DNA of 64,000 bases from Phocaeicola sartorii JCM 17136 = DSM 21941 (lineage in GTDB: Bacteria > Bacteroidota > Bacteroidia > Bacteroidales > Bacteroidaceae). How positions within the stretch are numbered: position 1 is the stretch's first letter; each line of letters starts with the position of its first letter. Made by a program: the position numbers and the translations under genes. The stretch spans positions 1 to 64,000 of the forward strand of contig NZ_BAKM01000031.1 in assembly GCF_000614185.1 (NCBI RefSeq). Reading direction: 5' to 3'. Under the pieces are notes generated by a model. The model was given only the letters and a program-made list of their open reading frames with translations. It did not search any database and had not been told where the DNA came from. Of the stretch, positions 1-8,583 are shown piece after piece.

Positions 1-30
1 GGGGTGAAGTTTATGGCAGATCGTTGTATG

Positions 31-66
31 TTTCAGGGGGGGGCAATCCAATGCCTCCCCTGAAAA
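31..66 (-). terminator. Hairpin downstream of the DUF4468 gene
   Basis: The arms TTTCAGGGG at 31-39 and CCCCTGAAA at 57-65 pair, with a further GGCA/TGCC inside. It lies about 65 bases past the stop of the minus-strand gene ending at 130. A clear U-run is missing, so its role as a terminator is only likely. Confidence 0.4.
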
Positions 67-129
67 TGTCTCTTGTTTATCGTATGGATTTAATTTGTTA
101 CGGCATAAATGCATAGAAGAGAATAAGGG

Positions 130-1197
130 TTATTTTACTATTTCGCCTACATACATGTTATATGCCTTCTGACCGTTGTTACTGGGGTTCATCTTCTTTG
201 CTTCTTCACCGGTAACTGTCTGTTTCATCAGTTTTTTGCAGTTTACGATCAGCCATGGTTCGCTACTGCCTTGCTTATAGAACGAAATTTTATAATTATC
301 GCTCTGATCCATCAGCATATTACCCATTGATTTGGATTGGTCAATGACGCAGAAGGCTACTTCTTTGCCGAATAACTGACCGAAACCTCCCCAGCATTCT
401 TTACCTATTTCAAATTGTTCGTCGTTTCCGGCGGTGATTGTCATGCGTGCAGATGCTTTGATCTGATCGTCTATGCTTTGTGCTTTGGCGGGAACTGCAT
501 TGTTATTGGCTGCCTTTATTTCGGTAGTACCTTCGGAAACGCTGATTACAACCGGTTGGGTGGCAGGGGTAAGCGGAGTGGCGGCTATTACATTCGGAGT
601 AGGAGCGACCGCTATTTGTGAACTGTTCAAAACCTTGTTGCCCAATGTGTCTTGGATAGATTTGAACAGCGTATCTTTCAGGTCGATAGTTTCCCTTCTG
701 AATTTGCCGCAGATAGGAGCCAGCTTGGTTTTCGATTTGTTTAAAGCCATGTCGTCCACAATCCATTCCTCGGCACTGTATTTTTCACCACCGTCGCGGG
801 CTTCGTCGTACCAATAACGGATACGGGTCATTTCTATATCACATTTCCCGTTTCCGCAGGTGATGAACAGCTGGTAGTAAATTCTGGTTCTGTCCAGTGA
901 CAATGCAGAGGAGGAGAAGACCAGATATTCTTCACCGCCAGCCGCAATAGTCCCTTCATCTTCATTGGTGTAAAGAATACGTGCATTGAACTTGCCTTCG
1001 GGCTTGAAGCGTTCTGTAGCCCATTTCAGCATGGTGTCATATAACTGGTCTTTCGTTAAAGACGGTGCCTGTATCTCTGTCTTGAAAGAAACTTTACCGT
1101 CATCCAAAGTTATCGCTCCCGCCAGATATTTGGGATCTGTCTGTGCCATAGCGATGAATGGCAGACATAAGAGCATTAAAAAAAGAATTTTCTTCAT
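130..1197 (-). CDS. Secreted DUF4468 domain protein
   Basis: A 355-residue protein with a clear N-terminal signal peptide (MKKILFLMLLCLPFIAMAQ), so probably periplasmic. I start at the Met directly before the signal peptide; the frame is open 12 codons further upstream but those residues are basic and unlike a leader. Residues about 35-130 resemble the DUF4468 (TBP-like fold) domain common in Bacteroidetes: a beta-rich segment with KDQLYDTMLKWATERF. A Pro/Thr-rich linker follows, then a C-terminal part (about 260-355) with no recognised family. It stands alone after the arabinose operon, separated by a terminator, and has its own -7 box at 1231-1238. Molecular function is unknown. Confidence 0.75.
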   Translation of the reverse strand: MKKILFLMLLCLPFIAMAQTDPKYLAGAITLDDGKVSFKTEIQAPSLTKDQLYDTMLKWATERFKPEGKFNARILYTNEDEGTIAAGGEEYLVFSSSALSLDRTRIYYQLFITCGNGKCDIEMTRIRYWYDEARDGGEKYSAEEWIVDDMALNKSKTKLAPICGKFRRETIDLKDTLFKSIQDTLGNKVLNSSQIAVAPTPNVIAATPLTPATQPVVISVSEGTTEIKAANNNAVPAKAQSIDDQIKASARMTITAGNDEQFEIGKECWGGFGQLFGKEVAFCVIDQSKSMGNMLMDQSDNYKISFYKQGSSEPWLIVNCKKLMKQTVTGEEAKKMNPSNNGQKAYNMYVGEIVK

Positions 1198-1230
1198 AGT
1201 AATATATCTTATTTTATATTTTATTCTAAG

Positions 1231-1238
1231 CAAAGATA
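1231..1238 (-). promoter_or_regulatory. -7 promoter box (TATCTTTG) for the DUF4468 gene
   Basis: Minus-strand TATCTTTG matches the Bacteroidetes TAnnTTTG -7 element and lies 34 bases before the chosen start at 1197. Confidence 0.5.
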
Positions 1239-1243
1239 GGAAT

Positions 1244-1278
1244 AAAAAAAAGAGAAGCTATAAAGCCTCTCTTTTTTT
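1244..1278 (-). terminator. Terminator of the tkt-rpiB end of the arabinose operon
   Basis: A-run, GAGAAGC, loop, GCCTCTC, T-run: a short stem flanked by A7/T7 immediately after the rpiB stop at 1303. The A/T tracts on both sides would let it act in either direction. Confidence 0.7.
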
Positions 1279-1302
1279 ACTTTTATTATTATTGCATGAA
1301 TT

Positions 1303-1736
1303 TTACTTCACAGGTATCTTTTCAATGCGCTTTTGATGGCGTCCGCCCTCAAAACCACTGTTAAAGAATTCATCCAGAATCTTTTCAGCCATTTTATGAT
1401 CAATGAATCGTCCCGGCATTACCAGAATATTGGCGTCATTGTGTTGGCGTGACAGATGGGCTATCTCTGGAATCCAGCATAGTGCCGCACGGATGCTTGA
1501 TGTTTGTTCAATGTCATGCTGATACCTTCACCGCTTCCGCAAATTGCTACTCCGGGCCCGCATTCTCCGGCTTCGACAGCCAGTGCAAGGGGGTGGGCAT
1601 AATCTGCATAGTCGCAGCTTTCTGTACTGTATGTGCCGAAATCTTTGTAGGGATAGCCTTTTTCTGTCAGCCATGTTTTTACAAATTCTTTCAGCTCAAA
1701 TCCTGCATGATCGGATGCCAGTCCTATTTTTTTCAT
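1303..1736 (-). CDS. rpiB: Ribose-5-phosphate isomerase B (frameshifted in this sequence)
   Basis: RpiB interconverts ribose 5-phosphate and ribulose 5-phosphate in the non-oxidative pentose phosphate pathway, which receives carbon from arabinose. The N-terminal part reads MKKIGLASDHAGFELKE and carries CGSGEGISMTLNKH, both diagnostic of the family. The frame then breaks near 1496, where one C appears to be missing (CC read as C); in the next frame the protein continues as IRAALCWIPEIAHLSRQHND through LVMPGRF and FEGGRHQKRIEKI to a stop at 1303. Restored length is 144 residues, normal for RpiB. Its ATG overlaps the transketolase stop (ATGA), implying translational coupling. Confidence 0.88.
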
Positions 1737-3745
1737 GCCAGCATTTCTTTTACTTGGTTATACACATTCTGTGCGGTGAAGCCCAGTTTTTCATCCAATA
1801 CTTTATAAGGAGCGGAGAATCCGAATGATTCCAGACCGAATACCTTGCCGTTAGCACCTACCAAGCCTTCAAGGTTTACAGGCAGACCGGCGGTCAGACC
1901 GAATACTTTGGCTCCTGCGGGAATAATGCTGTTCTGGTATTCTTTGCTTTGGCTGCGGAACAGTCCTTCGGAAGGAGCGGATACGATACGGATTTTTATG
2001 CCATCCTTGCGCAACAGTTCTGCACCAGCTTCCAATGTGGAAACTTCGGAGCCTGAAGCAACCAGGATTACATCCGGATTTTCGTCAGATCCTGCAACAA
2101 TATAAGCACCTTTCGCTGCCTGTGAATAGTCGTTTCCTACGGGCAGGTTTGCGATATTCTGGCGGGAGAAGATAAGTGCGGTGGGAGTGCTGGTATTTTC
2201 CATAGCCAGTTTCCACGCCACAGTCGTTTCTTCGGCATCTGCCGGACGAAGTACCAGCATGGAGTTGTGCCCTTTGTGGTTTTTCAGTTTTTCCATCAGG
2301 CGGATTTGTGCTTCTTGCTCTACCGGTTCGTGAGTAGGACCGTCTTCACCTACACGGAATGCATCGTGTGTCCAGATGAACTTGACAGGAAGTTCCATCA
2401 AGGCGGCCATACGTACGGCAGGTTTCATGTAGTCTGAGAATACGAAGAAAGTAGCGCATGCGGCAATCACACCTCCGTGGAGCGCCATACCCAGACAGCA
2501 GCAAGCCATGGTTAATTCGGAAACACCTGCTTGCAGGAATGCACCGGTGAAATCGTCTTTAGTGAATGCATGTGTTTTTTTCAAGAAGCCGTCAGTCTTG
2601 TCTGAGTTTGACAGGTCGGCGGAAGAAACGATCATGTTTTCTACTTCTGTAGCCAATACGCCGAGGACTTTGGCGGAAGCGCTGCGTGTAGCATCTCCGG
2701 CTTTCTGTTCGATGGCGTTCCAGTTTATTTCCGGAGCCTTGCCCGAAAACCACTGTTCCAGTTTGGCTGCCAGTTCGGGATTAGCTTTAGCCCATTCGGC
2801 TTTAGCCGTGTATTTCCCGGCAACAATTTTTTTCAGTTCTTCTGCACGTTTGGCATACAACTCTTTTACTTCAGGGAAGATTTGGAACGGATCGGTCGGA
2901 TCGCCACCCAAGTTTTTGATTGTATTGATGTAGGCATCACCTCCCAAAGGAGCACCGTGGGTAGCGCAGTTACATTCATAACTGGAATCATCCGCTTTAC
3001 GTGCACCTTTACCCATAATGGTCTTGCCGATAATTAATGTGGGCTGGCCGGTTACGGCTTTCGCTTCTGTCAGAGCCGTGCGGATTGCATCGGGATCATT
3101 ACCATTGATGGTAATTACTTTCCAGTGCCATGCTTCGTATTTCTTGGCAACATCTTCGCTGGTAACAGCATCGGTAGCGGTGGACAGCTGGATGTCGTTT
3201 GAATCATAGAACATGATCAGATTGTCCAGTCCCAGATGGCCTGCCAGACGGCCTGCGCCCTGGGAAATTTCTTCCTGGATACCACCATCGGATATGTAGG
3301 CATAAATGGTCTGGTTCATGACATTCCCCAAACGTGCCTTCAGGAATTTGGCGGCGATAGCGGCACCTACTGCAAAGGTGTGTCCTTGTCCTAACGGGCC
3401 GGAAGTATTTTCAATACCGCGCATGATGTCCACTTCGGGGTGTCCCGGAGTCGGGCTTCCCCATTGACGGAACTGTGCCAGTTCTTCCATGGTGAACTTG
3501 CCGGTCAGTGCCAAGGTGGAATATAACATCGGTGACATGTGGCCTGGATCAAGGAAGAAACGGTCACGACCTTCCCAACGTGGATTTTCAGGGTCGTAAA
3601 CTAAAAACTCAGAGAAAAGTACGTTCACAAAATCTGCGCCACCCATAGCACCGCCCGGGTGTCCTGATTTAGCTTTCTCTACCATCGAAGCAGCCAGAAT
3701 ACGGATGTTGTCCGCTGCACGGTTCATCAGTTTTTTTTCGTTCAT
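1733..3745 (-). CDS. tkt: Transketolase
   Basis: A 670-residue, ThDP-dependent transketolase moving two-carbon units between sugar phosphates, here handling xylulose 5-phosphate made from arabinose. Visible signatures are the N-terminal AKSGHPGGAMGGADF, the GPLGQG motif, the ThDP/Mg region (SDGGIQEE, FYDSN), and the pyrimidine-domain segment THDAFRVGEDGPTHEPVEQ. Length is typical. It follows the pentulose kinase in the arabinose operon and overlaps rpiB by 4 bases. A separate -7 box at 3816-3823 suggests it can also be transcribed independently of the operon promoter. Confidence 0.95.
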   Translation of the reverse strand: MNEKKLMNRAADNIRILAASMVEKAKSGHPGGAMGGADFVNVLFSEFLVYDPENPRWEGRDRFFLDPGHMSPMLYSTLALTGKFTMEELAQFRQWGSPTPGHPEVDIMRGIENTSGPLGQGHTFAVGAAIAAKFLKARLGNVMNQTIYAYISDGGIQEEISQGAGRLAGHLGLDNLIMFYDSNDIQLSTATDAVTSEDVAKKYEAWHWKVITINGNDPDAIRTALTEAKAVTGQPTLIIGKTIMGKGARKADDSSYECNCATHGAPLGGDAYINTIKNLGGDPTDPFQIFPEVKELYAKRAEELKKIVAGKYTAKAEWAKANPELAAKLEQWFSGKAPEINWNAIEQKAGDATRSASAKVLGVLATEVENMIVSSADLSNSDKTDGFLKKTHAFTKDDFTGAFLQAGVSELTMACCCLGMALHGGVIAACATFFVFSDYMKPAVRMAALMELPVKFIWTHDAFRVGEDGPTHEPVEQEAQIRLMEKLKNHKGHNSMLVLRPADAEETTVAWKLAMENTSTPTALIFSRQNIANLPVGNDYSQAAKGAYIVAGSDENPDVILVASGSEVSTLEAGAELLRKDGIKIRIVSAPSEGLFRSQSKEYQNSIIPAGAKVFGLTAGLPVNLEGLVGANGKVFGLESFGFSAPYKVLDEKLGFTAQNVYNQVKEMLA

Positions 3746-3815
3746 ATTAAAATAATATTATAATTTGAATGCTATTAGTGAGTCGGTTTATCTTTGCTAT
3801 TTTATTTAATATCTG

Positions 3816-3823
3816 CAAAGATA
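3816..3823 (-). promoter_or_regulatory. -7 promoter box (TATCTTTG) for tkt-rpiB
   Basis: Minus-strand TATCTTTG in the 134-base gap between the kinase stop (3880) and the tkt start (3745) matches TAnnTTTG and lies about 70 bases before the start codon. Confidence 0.45.
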
Positions 3824-3879
3824 ACTCTTTATATGTAAACCACAACATGTAAAGAGGCTCTTTTTTAAGCCTGTTTGAT

Positions 3880-5477
3880 TCACTTCTTAAATTGGGTCGC
3901 TGCTTCTTCAACAGGTAGTCCTGACTTATAGTTCTCGATGTATGTGTTGAATCCGGCTACATCTCCGGCTGTTGGCGAAATCTCGATACCGGCATCACCG
4001 GCGAATACTTTTTCTTCCAGAAAATCGGCCAGGGATTGTTTTTTCTCATTGTTGACAAGGTAAGAACCCAGCAAAGCGATTCCCCAGGCGCCACCCTCAC
4101 CGGCAGTCTCCATTACGGAAATAGGAGAGTTTATAGCTGCTGCAAGTATTCTTTGGCCTACACCTTTGGTCTTGAATAATCCACCGTGTCCTGTGATTCT
4201 GTCGACTTTGATTTTTTCTTCATTGAACAGAATATCATTGCCGATTTTAAGGACTCCGACTGAAGCGTATAAATGGGTGCGCATGAAGTTGGCGAGGTTG
4301 AACTTGTCGTTTGCCGAACGTACAAACAGCGGTCTGCCGTCGGCAAGTCCTGTCACGGGCTCACCTGAAATGTAATTGTATGAAATGAGGCCACCGCAGT
4401 CCGCGTCACCGGTAAGGGCATGGTTATAGAGTTTTCCATACAGTTCATTCATATCTACAGGGATGCCCAGCAATTCCTGATATTCTTTGAACAGATTGAT
4501 CCAGGCGTTGAGGTCGGAGGTACAGTTGTTGCAATGCACCATGGCTACCAGGCTTCCGTCGGGGGTAGTAACCATGTCAATCATTTCGTAGGGTTTGGAC
4601 AATTCTTTTTCCAATACAATCATAGAGAATGAGGAGGTACCTGCTGATACATTTCCGGTACGCTGCTTGACGGCGTTGGTTGCTACCATGCCGGTTCCGG
4701 CATCTCCCTCCGGAGGCAGACAGGCACTCCTGCTTTCAAATGGCCTGACACGTCCAGTCTTCCGGCACCTTCCGGCGTGAGGAAACCTGCGTTTTCACCG
4801 GCAGGCAAGACTTTGGGCAGGATATCTGTCAGTTTCCAGTCATATCCTTTAGGGGCTACTAACTTGTCAAACTTGGCTATCATTTCAGCGGAGTAATCCT
4901 TGGTAGCCGGATCTATGGGAAGCATACCTGATGCGTCACCTATGCCCAGTACTTTCTGACCTGTAATCTGCCAGTGAATGAAACCGGCAAGGGTGGTCAG
5001 ATAGTCAATGTCACTTACGTGTTTTTCATTGTCCAGAATGGCCTGATATAAATGGGAAATGCTCCATCTCAAAGGAATGTTATATACAAACAATTCGGAT
5101 AAGGCGGCGGCTGCCGGACCGGTGTTGGTATTTCTCCATGTACGGAAAGGTACCAGGATTTCTTCTTTTTTATTGAATGCCATGTAACCGTGCATCATGG
5201 CGCTGATACCGATTGCGGCCAGACTTTCTATCTCTGTATCATATAATTCTTTTACGTTGGAACGAAGATCTGCGTAGCAGTCTTGCAAACCATGCCAGAT
5301 CGCTTCTATACTGTAAGTCCATAATCCGTCCACCAATTGGTTTTCCCAACTGTGGCTTCCTTGGGCGATAGGCTTGTTTTCCTGGTCAATCAAAACAGCT
5401 TTGATTCGTGTTGAACCGAATTCTATACCCAAGATGGCCTTTCCTGCTTCGATGGTTGATTTTGCATCTGATTTCAT
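3880..5477 (-). CDS. araB: FGGY-family pentulose kinase (ribulokinase/xylulokinase-like, frameshifted)
   Basis: ATP-dependent kinase of the FGGY family, expected to phosphorylate L-ribulose in this operon. The N-terminal half has the FGGY phosphate-binding start [19 protein letters not shown] and the segment [14 protein letters not shown]. The frame breaks near 4715, where a G appears missing (GGG read as GG on the plus strand); restoring it yields the continuous stretch [17 protein letters not shown], followed by GTSSFSMIV and [17 protein letters not shown]. Restored length is 532 residues. Its position between araA and tkt supports an arabinose role; similarity is nearer to xylulokinase-like members than to classical E. 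coli AraB, so the substrate is inferred from context. Confidence 0.85.
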
Positions 5478-5528
5478 ATTAAAAACCTATAATTTAAGGT
5501 ACAACAATAATGATGGTAAAAAAAAGTC

Positions 5529-5566
5529 GGGATGTGCCAAAAAACTTATTAGTCCTGACACATCCC
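5529..5566 (-). terminator. Intra-operon hairpin between araA and the kinase gene
   Basis: GGGATGTG at 5529-5536 pairs with CACATCCC at 5559-5566, and on the minus strand it is followed by a run of T. It sits in the 104-base gap between araA and the kinase and may reduce transcription into the distal genes. Confidence 0.5.
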
Positions 5567-5581
5567 CTCTTTATGGATGAA

Positions 5582-7111
5582 TTAGCACAGTGCTTTGTTC
5601 AGCATGTAATAGACTTCGTTCATGCGAAGCTCTTTCTTGAAATTACTGATAGTCGTATCTTTGTCAATACGGATCATTTCGATACCTGCAATTTCAGCAT
5701 AGTCTTCCCAATATTCTGCTGTCAGATCGTATGAGAAGCAAGAATGGTGTGTGCCACCTGCCAAAATCCATGCGCCTGCACCTACTTCGAAATTAGGCAT
5801 TGGAATCCAAAGAGCGGAAGCAACCGGCAATTTAGGCAACGGTTTCGGCTCGATACATTCTACATCGTTCACAATCAGACGGAAACGATTACCCAGATCT
5901 ACTACAGTGGCGGTGCAGCCTGAACCTACCTTGGATGTGAATACAAGACGGGCTGTCTGGCTCTTACGAATACCTATGCCCAGGAAATGTACTTCCAAAC
6001 GTGGCTTGGAAGCAGCGATAAGCGGACAAACTTCCAGCATGTGTGATTGCAGGATAGCGCTGTTTGCACCGTCGAAGTTCAAGGTGTAGTCTTCCAGGAA
6101 AGAACAACCTTTGGAAAGTCCTTGGTTCATCACCCATACGGTACGGTATAGAGCTGCCGATTTCCAGTCGCCTTCGGCACCGAATCCATAGCCTTCAGCC
6201 ATCAGACGCTGAGAGGCCAGTCCCGGAATCTGATCGAAGTAGCTGCCGTCAGTCTGGCCCAGGTCGTCAAAATTGGTCGTGAATCCTTTGGCACCTTTGG
6301 CTTTGAGGATAGCGCGGAGAGCCAATTCGGCTTTTGCAGCGTTCCATACTTTCTGATAAGCTTCGGTTGATTTGTCTTCCAATGAAGCATCGTGGTCGTA
6401 TTCATTGAAGTAAGTTGATACAAGTGCCTCTACATCTGCGTCCTTGATATCTTTATGGTATTCCATCAGTTCGCTTGCCGGACAGTAATCTACGTGGTAA
6501 CCCATGCGTTGTTCTGCTTCCACTTTGTCACCGTCAGTTACAGCTACGTTGTTCATCTGGTCACCGAAGCGGATGATCAACATATCCTGAGAATCTGCCC
6601 ATCCTGCGCAGACACGCATCCAAACGGCGATCTTGTGCTGGGTATCTTCCTCTTTCCAGTAGCCTACCACTACTTTGCGGCGGATGCGCATACGGGTGCA
6701 GATATGTCCGAATTCACGGTCGCCATGGGCGGATTGATTCAGATTCATGAAGTCCATATCCATGGTATCCCAGGGAATTTCTTTGTTGAACTGAGTGTGC
6801 AGGTGTAACAGCGGTTTCTTTAACTGCTGCAGACCGTGAATCCACATCTTGGCAGGTGAGAAAGTGTGCATCCAAGTGATGACACCGATACATTTCTCAT
6901 CATTATTGGCTGCTTTGAACACTGTTTCCACTTCTTTAGAAGAATTGGCTGTTCCTTTATATACTACTTTTACAGGAAGTTTTCCTGATTCGTTCAGTCC
7001 GTTTACCATTTCGTTGGAGTGGGCATCTACTGCTACTACAGCGTCACCTCCGTACAGAAGCTGTGCTCCTGTTACAAACCATACTTCATACTGATCAAAT
7101 GCTTTTTCCAT
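5582..7111 (-). CDS. araA: L-arabinose isomerase
   Basis: A 509-residue enzyme converting L-arabinose to L-ribulose. The protein starts with FDQYEVWFVTGAQLLYGGD and contains the family segments VITWMHTFSPAKMWI and LHLHTQFN. Metal/catalytic residues are visible as the Glu in GFGAEGDWK, the Glu in FLEDYTL, the His in SHMLEVCP and the His in GGTHHSCFS. Length matches the family (about 500). It lies 30 bases downstream of araD in the same operon. Confidence 0.96.
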   Translation of the reverse strand: MEKAFDQYEVWFVTGAQLLYGGDAVVAVDAHSNEMVNGLNESGKLPVKVVYKGTANSSKEVETVFKAANNDEKCIGVITWMHTFSPAKMWIHGLQQLKKPLLHLHTQFNKEIPWDTMDMDFMNLNQSAHGDREFGHICTRMRIRRKVVVGYWKEEDTQHKIAVWMRVCAGWADSQDMLIIRFGDQMNNVAVTDGDKVEAEQRMGYHVDYCPASELMEYHKDIKDADVEALVSTYFNEYDHDASLEDKSTEAYQKVWNAAKAELALRAILKAKGAKGFTTNFDDLGQTDGSYFDQIPGLASQRLMAEGYGFGAEGDWKSAALYRTVWVMNQGLSKGCSFLEDYTLNFDGANSAILQSHMLEVCPLIAASKPRLEVHFLGIGIRKSQTARLVFTSKVGSGCTATVVDLGNRFRLIVNDVECIEPKPLPKLPVASALWIPMPNFEVGAGAWILAGGTHHSCFSYDLTAEYWEDYAEIAGIEMIRIDKDTTISNFKKELRMNEVYYMLNKALC

Positions 7112-7141
7112 GATTTTTTTATTTAAAGGGTTTTGTTTTTA

Positions 7142-7828
7142 TTATTTCTGTCCATAATAAGCATTGGGACCGTGTTTGCGGCTGAAATGCTTTTCTATCA
7201 ATAGCGGGTTCATTGTCAAATGAGGGTTGGCGGCAAAAGCGATACTTGCCATTTTGGCTACCTGTTCCATCACTACGGCATTGTGTACGGCGTCATTGGC
7301 ATCTTTTCCCCATGCGAAAGGGCCATGGTTTTTCACTAGTACTCCCGGAGTGTGTACCGGATTCAATCCTTCGAAGCGTTTGACGATCACATTGCCTGTT
7401 TCCAGTTCGTAGGCGCCTTTTACTTCCTCTTCTGTCATATCGGCGGTACAAGGTATGGCGTCATGGAAATAATCGGCATGAGTTGTTCCGATATTGGGAA
7501 TGTCCAGCCCGGCTTGTGCCCAGGCGGTGGCATAAGTGGAGTGGGTGTGTACCACCCCGCCTATTTCAGGAAATGCTTTATATAGAACTACATGGGTAGG
7601 GGTGTCTGACGAGGGGCGAAGGGAACCTTCTACCACGTTGCCGTCCAGATCTACTACCACCATGTCTTCGGCTTTCATATCATCGTATGATACACCACTA
7701 GGTTTGATCACTACCAGGCCTGTTTTACGGTCGATGGCAGAAACATTTCCCCATGTAAAAATAACTAGTCCGTGTTTTACCAAATCCAGATTGGCACGGA
7801 ATACTTTTTCTTTTAATTCTTCTAACAT
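7142..7828 (-). CDS. araD: L-ribulose-5-phosphate 4-epimerase
   Basis: A 228-residue class II aldolase-type epimerase that converts L-ribulose 5-phosphate to D-xylulose 5-phosphate. The zinc-binding histidines are seen in [16 protein letters not shown], with the upstream [19 protein letters not shown] and the later [19 protein letters not shown] segment. Length is close to E. coli AraD (231). It is between araR and araA in the operon. Confidence 0.95.
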   Translation of the reverse strand: MLEELKEKVFRANLDLVKHGLVIFTWGNVSAIDRKTGLVVIKPSGVSYDDMKAEDMVVVDLDGNVVEGSLRPSSDTPTHVVLYKAFPEIGGVVHTHSTYATAWAQAGLDIPNIGTTHADYFHDAIPCTADMTEEEVKGAYELETGNVIVKRFEGLNPVHTPGVLVKNHGPFAWGKDANDAVHNAVVMEQVAKMASIAFAANPHLTMNPLLIEKHFSRKHGPNAYYGQK

Positions 7829-7875
7829 AATGAATAATTAAGCAATGTGGCAAATTAGCAACATTGACACCTTTT

Positions 7876-8553
7876 TTAAAGTTTGAATTTCGGATCCTTT
7901 TTGTAGGCCTTATCGTTAAATTTATAAAGATAAGCACCTCGCCGGGAGCCTGATTTATCTATTAAATCTGTTTTTTCTATGAAATCCATTTCGGCTACCC
8001 GTTTGCGGAAATTCCGTTTGTCCATCGGTTCGCCATAGATTGCTTCATACAGATTTTGCAGCTGGGTCAGAGTGAACAATTCGGGCAACAAGTTAAAACC
8101 GATGGGATTGTATGACGCTTTGTGCTTCATCAGCTCACGTGCTTTAGAAATCATGATCGGGTGGTCGAATATGAGTTGTGGCAATTCGTCTATTTTTGTC
8201 CAATAGGCATTGTGCTGTTGTACGAGTCCTCTGTCATATTCATTTACATTGACCAAAGCGTAGTAGGCTACTGATATCACTCGTTCTCCCGGATCACGTT
8301 CCAGGTCTCCGAAGGTACCGACTTGTTCCATATATACATTTTCAAGTCCGGTCAGTTCAGACAAAACTCGTTTCGCAGCAGCATCTACACTTTCGTCCTC
8401 TTGTACGAATCCTCCCATCAAAGACCATTTTCCCATGGCCGGCTCAAAATTTCGTTTTAGCAGAAGCAGCTTTAGTTCTCCTTCGTCAAAACCGAAAATG
8501 ATACAGTCCACAGATACATAGAATTTAGGATTTATGTTATAATAGGTGGTCAT
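7876..8553 (-). CDS. araR: Nudix-type transcriptional regulator of arabinose use (AraR, NrtR-like)
   Basis: A 225-residue protein with an N-terminal Nudix domain (about 1-145) and a C-terminal winged helix (about 155-225, including MDKRNFRKRVAEMDFIEK). The Nudix box is decayed: the REUXEE catalytic core reads KRVLSELTG, so the domain probably senses a ligand rather than hydrolysing one. This architecture matches the AraR regulator described for Bacteroides thetaiotaomicron, which binds L-arabinose. It sits inside the operon it would control, between the transporter and araD; candidate operators are the inverted repeats upstream of araM (11465-11518). Confidence 0.88.
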   Translation of the reverse strand: MTTYYNINPKFYVSVDCIIFGFDEGELKLLLLKRNFEPAMGKWSLMGGFVQEDESVDAAAKRVLSELTGLENVYMEQVGTFGDLERDPGERVISVAYYALVNVNEYDRGLVQQHNAYWTKIDELPQLIFDHPIMISKARELMKHKASYNPIGFNLLPELFTLTQLQNLYEAIYGEPMDKRNFRKRVAEMDFIEKTDLIDKSGSRRGAYLYKFNDKAYKKDPKFKL

Positions 8554-8583
8554 TTGAGTTGGTTTTTAGATTGAGTTGTTTTT

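Noticed and set aside
1303-1736. Programmed frameshifting in rpiB and other split genes
   Set aside because: No slippery heptamer with a downstream structure is seen, so many unrelated core genes are hit, and always by loss of one base. Sequence error is simpler.
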